Assembly (NCBI GenBank): GCA_020650975.1
Contig: JAIPMN010019846.1
Location: 8,902-35,196, forward strand
Reading direction: 5' to 3'
DNA from: Apostichopus californicus
Lineage: Eukaryota; Echinodermata; Holothuroidea; Aspidochirotida; Stichopodidae
DNA length: 26,295 nucleotides
Positions 9,096 through 20,600 of the stretch are shown here, one piece after another (the stretch's first letter is position 1; the number at the start of each line of letters is the position of its first letter). The position numbers and the translations under genes are program-made. A model generated the notes under the pieces. That model ran no database searches. It saw nothing but the letters and a program-made list of their open reading frames with translations, and was not told where the DNA came from.

Positions 9096-12000
9096 GTGTA
9101 GGCCTAGACCTTATAATATTTTACAACACATCTCTGTTAATACCCTTGAATGGCTCGCAGACTTAAACGCAGCCGGACATGACTCGCATCGTGGAATTTC
9201 ATGCCGAGTCACAAACACACGCTCAGTGGACAGGTCTGAGTTAATACTGTAGAGCTATTTCTAGGATAGCGAGTCCCAGTCACTGTCGGTGTTTAGCACA
9301 TGAAATGGCAGTTAAAATAGGTAGCTAAATGATCATTTGAAAGTTGATCACAGATCTGCAGTTTCTAAGTAGACCTGTCCAGCAGTCATGTGACACATTT
9401 TCCCCTAAAATAATTCCTGGTTTTCCTAGTTACTAACTTCTGTGCAATCCAATGTCGTTTCTATGTTGTTGCTTTGCCCGCCATTAACTTGAGCCTCGTC
9501 GCATATGAGCTTGTGTGTATCTGAAATCTCATACCAAATTAAATGCCCAGTTAGTTAATAGTAAAGCCATGTATATATGTACTGTAGTAAGTCTGGAATT
9601 AAGAGTGCATGCACGGTGTTTAACAAAGCACATGCTGTCTATGGAAGAAAATTGATGCAACAGCTTCCTTGTACAAACATATTGCTCAAGGGATTTAAAA
9701 ATGGACTGAGGGATTTGCCCCCGAAATAGAAGCAGGTCCGACTGCACAAACGTTACTGATGAAAGGCTTATTGTCAGTCCATGGACTGATGGATTGACTG
9801 TGTTGTTGCAATATATACTTTACTCTATCTACTCTGAAATATAGTGTGCAGTAGCATTTAAGTATAGGCCTACAGTCATCTCCAAGGTGAAAATGTCTTC
9901 AACAGTAGGTATAATGTAGGCCCAAGGAGCTTGCCAGTAGGAACATGACTCGTTGCTGTTTTAGGCACATTGATTTTACCAAGAAAAGTTCATTTAAAGG
10001 CTGCCAACATGGAAAGTAGTACTTCTAGCCCAGTGTTAATAAGAATACTGTAGGTAGGTGCTCTCCATTCTCTTTGAATGGGTGCAGCAGAGCAGATCAA
10101 TAGGGGCATTCAAGGGGTCCAGTCATTGTTTCTTTTACTTGTGTCCTTTGATCTCCTCCTTTGTGGGTAACAGTAGGTAGTAGAAGTACTGTAGTGATTT
10201 AAGGATGGAAGAACAATCATTGTTACCATGGTCACCAAGGTCCATGTGATATTGGGGGATGTTCTATAGCTCAGATAACATTCAATGTTACAGACACAGT
10301 TTGTAATTATCTCTTCTTCAAGGGTTGTTTTTGCTGTCAATAGATTAATGGACAGTTGAAGATGGATCGTTGAGTTTAATGAGCTGTGTTCGTACAACAC
10401 ATGTATGCTTGCGTGACAGTAGTTATACAGGTCATGCTTTCTCATCCCTCATAGTGCCCGATTTGTCAGTATGACATTATGCTAGCTGGACCAGCATATA
10501 TACACACACAGACATGGAGATGGAGTGTCGAAATAAAGAGAATCTTGTCATTAACTTTTTTCCTCGCTTACCTGTCTCTCCACAACCATTGCACCTCGTT
10601 CTACCGTGCCAAGTTAGACATTCCTCCACAAGGCCAAAGGTGTAAACGTCAGACGATCAACAAAGGCAGATTTAATTAAGGTTCGACTTCAAACAAAATC
10701 CCCATGCGTGTTTAACATGTAGGTCACAGTTCTAGGATGTGTTTTACTCAAGAGTATCAACTCTAAACATCCCCATACACATGTTTTTTGCCTATGAATA
10801 CTATATAACAATATGTTTGGAAGCTAATTCATATATCCAGTGCTTACATTGATTTCAAACACGGTAACCTAAAATTTGCTGTCACTCTAGTCCAGTTCCC
10901 TACATTAAATTGACAAATAAATTGAATCTTGAAAAGGATATTTTATCTGTTGATCAGTTTTGACAGACATTTGGCTATTCCATTGTTTATTTTTAACCAA
11001 GTGTGAAACATAAGTGTATTGTAACTGTTTAAGCACAAATTCACTCTGTGACAACAATCTGTGATTGTTAAACTGGTCGTAAACCTGAGGTGGAATATAG
11101 CCTGTAGGAAAAAGGTTGGTTTACAACGGTTCGTTTTGATCCAGTCCACATAAATTTGACTAACAGATGTGCAACCGTAAACATCCATGGGAATACCATA
11201 TATTGTAGAGGGAGACCATTCATTATTGAGTAAAGCCAATCAGAGTGGGATTGAAGGCTACGTCTTCGGTATATTTACCAGGAGTGATACAGAGTGAAAG
11301 AGTTGTAACTTTCTGGGTCACTTTGTTGGGACTTGATTTCTGCTTTCATTTATCAAGCCACTCTGGAATGAGTCCATGAATCAAATTAATGTGACAGATC
11401 TCGTAGAAAACAAAATTCCCAAAAATCCCCAAGGAAATGAGTATGAAATCTGTATCATTAACAACTTGGTAATACCATAACAGACTAGCCTTATTTTTGT
11501 GGATTGATGACAGAGTTTGTGACTGTAGTTGACACATACATTTACCATACAGCCAATGTGAAACTGCATACCCACACCACGCTTATGGTTGGAAATTTGA
11601 ATTTTTGAAGTCAGTTTAAATCAACCTGTCAGTATTTGCACATACTGTAACAACAAAGTGAAAGCGCAAAAATAATTTCCTGTTATGAAAACTGGAAGGG
11701 GCACGATTTGGTGGGAAGTCACTAATGCCACATACATACATGTGCCGTCTAGTAATTCACCCACCAAAATAGAGAAATGTAGTAAGAACAAATTCTCTCA
11801 GATTATGTATTTTGCTGCCTGGGTATGCAGCATGGTATCATACCTGTATATACGATATGTGTCTGTCTGTGTCTTGGTTACATATGCCACCCGAAGTAAA
11901 GTCAGGTACATACTACTTTACTTCTGAAATAAGGTAGGCCTAACAAGTGTAGGCCTAACAGTGTCCTATGTGACTAACCATTACAGACACTTTTAGCAAT

Positions 12001-13317
12001 ACACATAGAGACACTAGAATGTTAGATTATATGATTGCATTTCTCCCATCCTTCTGAAGTATGAGGCAGTACTATCATCCCCAGTGCATGATAGTCCAAG
12101 TGTCTGAGCATGATACTTGTTTAGTGTTTTGTAGTACTGCTTCCAAACAGTTGCCTCATGCTTCTAAGGTACAGGTACATGTGTAAGTCACATGCTGCAC
12201 AGTATCTTATAATACACAATGCTGGGTCTTTGAATCAAGGTCAATAGTGGCTATAGATGGGAAGTTTCTGTATTGTGTGTACATGTTTACACAGTGTACT
12301 GTATTGCTGGCAGCAGAAGTAACCAATCAGAATTATCCTCACCACCGGTGGGATCACTTGGTGTACAGTACAGTAGCCTACTTTTTAGTGTGTTTATCTG
12401 TGAGTTTCCAAACTATATCTCAGATTCAGCAATCAGTCCTAGCTATGGCGTTAAGGAACACCTACGCTGTGCATCTGACCGTGAAGCATGATTGGACTAG
12501 TGTTAGCTAACAAGGATAGCTCTATTTTATACTCTTAAGTTTTGTCTGACATGGAAGAAAAGGGATTTGTTTCTTTTAATGTTTATTGCTGCTACTGAGG
12601 GCTCTCTCTAAATTAGAAAACAGGCGAAAAGAGAGAGAGGGGGGGCCGGGGAACAAAAGTGTAGAAGCTATGACTTGCTGAAGCATGAAGCTTAAAACAC
12701 AAACTGCAATATTATTTGAAGTCGGCAAACTTCTTATAACTTGAGAGTTTTACACGCAAGGCAGTTCTTTCTGAAAAGGATACTGGAAGCTAGAGTTCGT
12801 AATCTTGTGACAATTTTTTTCACAACAACTTGGCAGGAATCTATTTATCAGTATTTATCAGTCACGTTTCGGTACACTCTGCTGACGAGAGTAAATTATC
12901 ACTTTTTGAGTTCTCCACGATTACTGATAATTACGGACGGATTTATTCTGCAAGACCTTTGAGTTAACTTCTCGTGTGACAATTTTGTTAGAGGAGGAAG
13001 GAATTATCAGGTTTTAATTGGACAGTAAACTGCTACAGTTGACGTCAGTTTTTTGGTGATTTTTTTTTCCCTCCTTTCAATCGGTTTGGGAGTTAGGGTT
13101 TGCTTATAATATTGGCACCCTCCTCATTTCTATAGGCTTCATTTAAATGGGAGGGAACAGATATCACAGCACCATGTTGGACCTGGATGTCTTCCCACCT
13201 GCAGCAACAAGATGTGCATGTTTCACATGCGCTACATATGAAAAAGACTCTGAAAGCACTGGTAAACAACTGATTATTCTCATATTCTATGATGTATGCG
13301 GATCGTAGTGGTTGTTT
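9096..13317. other. Gene-free sequence
   Basis: No recognised gene on either strand. It includes an imperfect hairpin (about 9181-9210), a 14-bp palindrome CAGTCCATGGACTG (9775-9788), a 12-bp direct repeat GTAGGCCTAACA (11934-11945 and 11949-11960) and purine-rich tracts near 12632-12652. The minus-strand frame 10110-10445 is compositionally random. Confidence 0.55.
11934..11960. repeat. 12-bp direct repeat GTAGGCCTAACA
   Basis: Two copies, 11934-11945 and 11949-11960, each containing the AGGCCT core that recurs throughout the window. Confidence 0.8.
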
Positions 13318-13357
13318 GGGGGGGGGGGGGTCAGGGGAGAGGAGGGAGGGAGGGAGC
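13318..13357 (+). repeat. Poly-G/purine tract with G-quadruplex potential
   Basis: Thirteen G (13318-13330), then GGGG and three GGG runs with short loops (13334-13354), which fits the G3+N1-7 quadruplex pattern on the plus strand. It lies in gene-free sequence. Confidence 0.75.
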
Positions 13358-14783
13358 AGTCTTACATGGGGATGTGGTACATACTGTACCAAAGTGTTTA
13401 TTCCTTCAATTTGTAGGGTATGTATTATACTATCATACACTTGATTGCCTGTCTTTGTAATATAATGACTCCTTAAGGAGTTAGTATGTTTTCAGGTTTA
13501 CAGTAGTAGTAGACTGCTGCTGAAATTTGAGTACGAGTGGCCATATTCTTTTACTTTAAGGTGCTGGTAGCTTTGTGTTGCATCTTAACCAAACAGCTTG
13601 TGTTGAATCTGCCAACATTCTGTATTACAGTAGTACTGGTCATGTACATACAGTATACAGTTTGAAGTCTGTTAATGTTAGGTTGACATTTAGACATTAT
13701 GTGATCTGTTTCCAAGATAGTCTATCAGCATCACTCTACAGTCTAAGGATGAAATTAATCAGGCAAAAATCTTATAAAGGGGTTTCCAAGGGGGAAAAAA
13801 GACCTATGAATATGTGAGGCGACCAAACAATTTTTTTTTCTGTATCTCAACAACAGGTGTTTACAGTAACTCGTTAATTAGGAACAGCCAAGAGTTGGTT
13901 AATAATAGCCACATAGTCTCTTAGAATGAAAGGAGAAGATCCAAGATTTTGTGTGTGAATTTAATGTATACTTAAATATGGGCCTGGTCAAATTAATGCA
14001 TACAGTAAGTTAAAAAACCCAACTCAAGATGCATCATTCTGTTCGGGATTATCTGGAGGTATAACAACACAGCCAGTAATTTCTGTGCTAGACCTACAGT
14101 ACTTCATATGGTTATCATTGTGTTACTCAGTTTTATGTTGTTGAATCCCAAAACATATCGAAGGGCAGCCAATGCTATAATTCTGGGTTTTATGATAGAC
14201 AACCGTTTTATTTTACGGTATATAGTAGACTGGTTGTTCTTTTATATCTTCTTCCATGGTCAACCAACTTAAAAGCACTTCTTTTAAAGCAACCATGAAA
14301 GAGAGTTTGAAGGAAACCATGGAATACTTGTACATGTACAGTACTGTATACAGAAATCGACCCTAGTGCCTAGTGACTCTATATGTACAGTTATACATGT
14401 GATTCAATGTTGTGAGTACTTAGCCAAGAAGGAGTTATGCCCTAAGAATCGAATCAAATTTAAGCCACAAGCAAATACTTAACAGTACAGTCTACATATA
14501 TGACATCTAGAAGTTAATAATAAAAATAGTAATCAGGTAGAACTATCTTTGCAACACTTAAGCGAACACGAACCTGTGGAAAAGCCTGCAAGTAGCTTAT
14601 GGAGTAGGACTGTCACAGTCGGATGGCTTCAAAATTCCACATTTTAACTCAAGTTTAAAATCTTCTTGAAAGTTTGGAAGAAACAAATGTTCATGACTCC
14701 TCTAAGTAATTATTCAAAGTAGTTCACGGTAAAGTTATTTATTTACTTGCTAACCTGCAGGGGCTGTGCTCGATCAGGCTTGT

Positions 14784-14801
14784 CCCCCCACCCCCCCCCC
14801 C
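14784..14801. repeat. Poly-C tract
   Basis: C6, A, C11. Low complexity. Confidence 0.85.
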
Positions 14802-15258
14802 ATCACACATACATGCCATAATCTGAGTAGCTTGAATAGTGACTTTGTGGGAATTCATGATATAGGCCAATATCAGGGAATAATTTGGTGTTCAAATTTC
14901 GCATAACATAAATATGGTTCCTGTGTCAAACGCTACTACAGTATACCTGTGCACTTGTATAGCAATTTGCCCATTTTTGCAATGAGATACTGGAATAAAT
15001 TATTCCATGAATATTACTATATTTTGATAGTTTTGCTACTTGTAAATGAACTGGAATCGGTAAACCAGATGGCATATCGGGAATAACTTATCCTGTACCC
15101 GTCAATCGCATCGCAAAATGCTAGGAAAAACGGTCAAAATTGCTACGCTACAAGTGTGGCAGATTTTGTGCAATAGTATTTTATGAGCTATAATTCAGAG
15201 CCCTCAGATATGCTATATATATACACAGTATACAAAACTTGATGGCTAGATTACCCAT

Positions 15259-15308
15259 GTGATGGCAAGTGCTGTGATGCACCGTCACATGTTATACAGT
15301 GCCATCAC
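15259..15308. repeat. 50-bp segment with nested inverted repeats
   Basis: The outer arms GTGATGGCA (15259-15267) and TGCCATCAC (15300-15308) are perfect complements. CATGTGA/TCACATG and GTGA/TCAC pairs nest within or overlap them. The inner stem is poor, so it is not a convincing microRNA hairpin. Confidence 0.6.
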
Positions 15309-17472
15309 AACACTGGTCCAGTACAGTACTATCTACAGTTAGTAGATTGGAGCTAGGAACAGCACTGTGAAAGTATTTGCCCTCAGCATGATGACAAAAT
15401 GCATCATCCAATCCTTGCATGCAGTATATATTGATACCATAGTACTTGAAAACACACAATACCTGGTGATACATGAGAGGTTTATTATTACCGCAGGCAT
15501 CATATATACTGTACAGTACAGTAGCTACACTGCCCACTGTTGTACTTTACCTGTTCAATCCACCTGGGAATGGAACCTCCTTGTAAATTTACAGCAGCTA
15601 TTTTGGGAATTAATTCTCTAGAGGTCACCAATAAAGTTACAAGGGTCAAGTATATTAACAGGGGGGATAACAATATTTATTTATCTTGTAGAGGTACTTA
15701 ACTTTTATACTTTGAAGAGTAGAATATATGGGATTCTATATTGACATAGAGCTGCTTATATTGTACATTGTTTCTTATGATTTATCATGAAGTAATAAAA
15801 AAAAATATTGAGATTGGTTGAGTAACTGTGCAACACTGACTTGTATAAACTGTATTATGTTTGTTAGCTAGATATGGTTAGTTTACAATACTGTTTGTGC
15901 AGTGTTATTGAAGGCATGATACAGTCGAGGCTTATTTGTGCTATTTGATCTCATGTTGGGCTTGTGATTATCGTGTATATTGTTTATTGCATTGGATGAT
16001 GTTTGTTTTGTTTGGGTTTGTTGTGTGCAATGTTTTTTTTCTTTTCTGGCAGACAGTTGTTTTTTTTATTCCAGTCATGATGCATTTGTGTCTTTGTACA
16101 ATGTATACTTGGAAGGCCAACTCTATACAATGAAAAAGTACATTTAACCTATCCAAGCAAGATAGAATGACAAATTAATGTTTCTGCATTTCAAATTGAA
16201 ATGTGCTGATGTTAGTACAGGCAATGTTAAATGTATGTGTAAGTGAATCCGTGATCTACACAATTATTTTCGTATGAATGAAATGATACGTAAGGTCGGG
16301 TCGTCAATCCAATAAACAAAACCACCCATGCACAGGTTGTATAGATAGTAGTACGTTCATTAGTTAGCACTGGATTTTGCTGTTCGTAGTCAACAGGACA
16401 GTACCGTTTATTGTAGACATTTGTCCCGTTTTCCAAACTTTTCTGGATGTTTATCTCTATTATGCTTAAATGTGCTGGTTGGAATGCCCAACGTACTTTA
16501 AAGAACGTGTACACTGTCAGAGATGATTATATACTGTACCATGTTTGCGACAGCACGTAATTCGTTGCAACCGTTTCATTTGTCGGGGGTTTACAACAAA
16601 CATACCTGTCCTTTAAAAGTCCACAGAAAAAATGCGTAGTTTAACTTCCTGAGGGGTAGATCCAAGAAGGAAGAGGAGTGGGGTGTAACCCGCAAAGTGA
16701 GGGCGCACTGCTAAAATGTTGCAGCAACTAGTGTAGTATTAGGTAGATAGGAAAGTACATTATACATGTTGACCGGGAGACAGGTAATTATCCCAAAACC
16801 AAATAACTTTTGGGGAAACAGGTCCTTAATACCAGAGCCAGAGCCATGCAATAATTTAAATTCAAAGAGTGTGTGTGAACAGCTCTAAAACTCTCAATCT
16901 GTCTAATAGCTTGTTATAAGAGTGTTTTAAAGCAATATAAGTTCTGACAAATGGTGGATGTCTATGACCAATTGTTTTGAAATTTAAAACTGGTCAGTCA
17001 CTACTGCAAGACTCCCTCCCAACAACAACTCAAGAAAAACTAGGCAATAGCATTCTTTGAAGAGAGCGGTAGACTGACTAGACTATTGTACAATGCTGAA
17101 TGGCATTCTTGTACGTCAATGCAGCGAAGTTTTGAATAGTGGGCATACCTGGGCGGACCAGACATGAGAGGATGGAGGAGAGGGGGGCAGGGGTGGGAGA
17201 GAGATGATGGGGATCATAATCTGTACTCAAAGTTGTGACCATATCAATAAGACATCAGTACCGTAAATTACAGCCGAGCTCTATCAAAATGCATGGTAAG
17301 TATACTGTAAAATGTGTAAACATGCATACAGTAAATGCAGTGATGTTTTCATTCACTGTAGGAGAATGCGCATTCACGTGTTGATTCACGCCGTGCATGA
17401 GTCATCGTCACCTACGGAATTTCATTTCTTCGTCTCTCTCATATTTGTGTTTTCTTGTTCGTGATTCCACAG

Positions 17473-17666
17473 GAGACAAAGATGGCAGCAAAGTCACACA
17501 AGTATACGCCACTCCAGGCAGAGGCCCGGACCAGGCCAAGGAAGTCTCTTACACCGACATCAAAGTCATCGGTAACGGGTCATTTGGCGTGGTCTACCAG
17601 GCCAAACTAGTAGACTCTGGAGAATTAGTGGCAATTAAAAAGGTTCTACAAGATAAGAGGTTCAAG
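17473..17666 (+). CDS. GSK3B: GSK-3 exon 2: N-lobe, glycine loop and catalytic lysine
   Basis: 194 bp, the same size as the vertebrate exon 2 (from memory). It opens with two bases (GA) completing a split codon, then 64 codons from DKDGSK to DKRFK, equal to human residues 31-94. Seen: the SYTD entry strand, the ATP-binding glycine loop [11 protein letters not shown] (61-71) and VAIKK with the catalytic lysine K85. The acceptor is a pyrimidine-rich tract ending CCACAG; the donor is AAG/GTGAGA. The open frame continues upstream to an ATG at 17397 and downstream into the intron, but both extensions look like chance and are not GSK-3-like. The phase-1 start matches the family, where this codon is Arg30; the upstream partner exon is not in evidence. 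Substitutions against human include T39Q, V41Y, RP to QA at 50-51, and T59I. Confidence 0.97.
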
Positions 17667-20600
17667 GTGAGATATTTTGATCATCTTTTTAGAACAATAG
17701 GGGGAAAAGAACGAAAAACAAAGGAAGCACGCATAAAAATAAAACACATAATTACAGTTGTAAATGAGTCTTTGCAAAAGTCAGTAACCCAGTGAAATTA
17801 ATATCGGGTGACATTTGAGGAGGCATTTCCATTGGAATTCTGTGAATCATATGGATGATGAAACCTTTTCCACACACAGTTTATACATGCTGTAGCAATG
17901 TTCGTAGAACTCACATGTACTTGATGAACTTTTAATAAGCATGTTGAACCAGAATAAAGTCAAATGGTTTATTCACAAAGGAATTGTTTACAGGGACATT
18001 TTCTGTATCTAGATGAGGTTATGATGAAATTTGACTGCTTTTATCGAGATGCATTTCATGTTAGTAGAACCAGTTACAGCTGACGCATATTTCCATCTTC
18101 CATCTTTTTTCTCTTTGCGTTAAAACAGAACCGAGAATTACAAATTATGAGAAGATTAGATCATAGCAACATTGTACAGTTGAAGTATTTCTTCTATTCC
18201 AGTGGAGACAAGGTGAGATACTCAACATTTCGGCTCGATCATTTACTACTTTTGTTGTACTCAGTTGGCTTCCCCCCTCCCGATTTCCACATCCTCTGCT
18301 GGCATGTCCTTGGACAGAGTTTCAATATTAACAGCATTTTCCGTGCAGTGTTTTACCCTCTGTTGTATTACGCTTTTGTTTAAATTGTGTACCCATCATT
18401 ACATGATAAGACAATACGGGTGGGTCTGTTGCACAATGCACATACATCTATATGTATAGACATATTTACCGAGCTGCTCAATATGTTGTTCAAAGGCTTA
18501 ATGCCCTATTTCACCGTTAACTCAATTAGATTTTCATTTAAAATAAGACAAAGCATCTGTGGAGTCCACTCTCTCGCTGGACTACCGTACTATATATGTA
18601 ATCAGAGTAACGATTGTATGTTAATTGAAACAGGTCAATTTCTGCTGTCCAGCGGTTTGGTTTAGGAGTTGGTGGCAGGTCTAAAGGATTTCAAAGAAGG
18701 GTTTGTCTTCATCCAAAGTATTTAGGTCAAGTTGTAGTAGGTTGGGCAGTGTAGTGCTACAGCCATCAGCTGAGATGAAATGGCTTTGTGTATGAGGTGT
18801 AGGTCATACTCATGCTGTGGCCCCCCATAGCATTAGTAGTATCAAATGTTGGGTTTTGATTCAAATAGTAGAGAGCTGTATTATTGGAGAGAAGATGAAA
18901 ACTGAATGCTGGATATGAAACCTACGGATACGTCCAGGTATACATGTACAGCCGGAGTACAAGGTGCTCTCTTAATGTGTACACCAGTGGTTACAACAGA
19001 ACAATGTTTAGTCTGTCAATGGTCACGAGAGATGATCGCAAATTTTAATTTCTCAAATTCAAGATTCATTAGCCAGTTAGTGAATTTTATTTCATTTAAA
19101 TATCTCGACAAAATATGGGACGTATTAAAAACCAATTCTCTGATGCGCACCTCCCAGTATTCTTAAGATATCAGTTTTAGTACTGGGAATGGACTGAAAT
19201 CTGCTGGTTTACATGTTTAAATTGGTACATGTTACAGTTCAAACCGTACAGTAAGGGGTTGGTCAATACCCAAACCAGGCAATTTTGTAACAGTGAAATA
19301 ATTCAAAATGGGTACTTTTGATGCATACTGTAGTTAAAATCTAAGACTTTTGGAGCTTGGTAGGTCTTTAACATTATTTGCATGTTTTTCATGGAGGTGG
19401 TACCATGATGAGATGTGTGTTTTAATCTCGGTTTTTATATCTCATTTGCATTTACAGAAAGATGAAGTTTATTTAAACCTAGTATTGGAATTCATCCCAG
19501 AAACAGTGTACAGAGTAGCCCGACATTACAATAAGAGTAAACAAACAATACCAATTCTTTATGTCAAGGTACGTATTAACGACGTTGGTAATTAAACCGT
19601 AGCCCTCTGAATCCAGACACCGTTGAAGAATTAAGATATTTAAGATAAGAACCTTCCAATGTTTTGTACTTTTTTTGTAACAAAGTGCAATGTTGAAGTC
19701 ATGTCAAACCAGAACCACTGAGCTGTGATTATGAGCACAGTCATGGTTAAAGTACAACCACCCTGGTTTTCATTCTTGCTACACAGACAAGTCTTAAACG
19801 TTTGCTAAGAAAGAAAAGAATAGTGCAACACATTAAGAGCACTGTAGAATTGCAAAGAAATGCTGGAAATTCTAAGTCATGTGATAAATATTTTGAAAAC
19901 TTTTGATATTATTTATATTTTTTTGATACATGCATGCCACTGAAGCTCATCATCACATGCTGCAGCCAGAATCAAGCAATTGGTATTATATATATTCACA
20001 GTGTTTATCCATGAGCCTACATCCCTGTGGTGATACAGTATATATAGCATAGTGGCATTTCTAACAATTTTCTTGCTTCACATTTGTTTTAACATGTTTA
20101 TTCAGTACCGTCTAGCCCTACATTCCTTGTAGAAAGATTTATAGTAAACCAGTGGTTTTTGTTCATCCAATTATCTGACACCAGGTGTTCAGTACTCAGT
20201 TTTTAATCTAGCCTGCATAAATTTACATCCCTGAAGTGAAGACGACAAGGGTGTCTCTTGTCTAGAATTTCTAGTTAATTAATCAGGTATACATGGTATA
20301 AATCTTCCTCGTTTCCATAACTAAGGCCTACGTCACACTCTTGTAGATCGGGAGAAACCCCCCCCCCCCTTTTTTTTCCTCTTTTTTTATTGAGGGCCTC
20401 CCTGGCTTCCTCTTTGTCACTAACACTCGTCTTTTCCGTCCCGGTTTTTCTTGCAGTTATACATGTACCAGTTATTCCGTAGTCTAGCCTACATTCACTC
20501 ATTAGGCATCTGTCATCGGGATATCAAGCCACAGAATCTTCTCTTAGATCCTGAGACGGGGGTACTTAAATTATGCGATTTTGGAAGGTAAGCTGCTACC

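Larger units (their letters stand above)
13358..17472. other. Gene-free sequence up to GSK-3 exon 2
   Basis: Probable intron 1 of GSK-3 at its 3' end. It contains a C tract (14784-14801), a hairpin-forming segment (15259-15308), a G-rich stretch (about 17168-17213), and the pyrimidine tract and acceptor of exon 2. No exon matching the Ser9 N-terminus of GSK-3 was found. Confidence 0.55.

Noticed and set aside
10110..10445. 111-codon minus-strand open frame
   Set aside because: Random-looking residues with no recognisable motif; chance frames of this length are expected in 26 kb.
13093..13440. 115-codon minus-strand open frame
   Set aside because: It crosses a poly-G/purine tract that yields an artificial proline-rich stretch; no family resemblance.
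15259..15308. microRNA precursor
   Set aside because: The outer arms pair but the interior does not form a continuous stem of about 22 bp.
17397..17472. Open frame with ATG at 17397 reading straight into GSK-3 exon 2
   Set aside because: The translation upstream of DKDGSK is hydrophobic and unlike any GSK-3 N-terminus. A pyrimidine tract and CCACAG acceptor end exactly at the family exon boundary.
17667..17795. Open frame continuing past exon 2
   Set aside because: It reads through a consensus GTGAGA donor, and the sequence after DKRFK does not match the family; NREL follows in exon 3.
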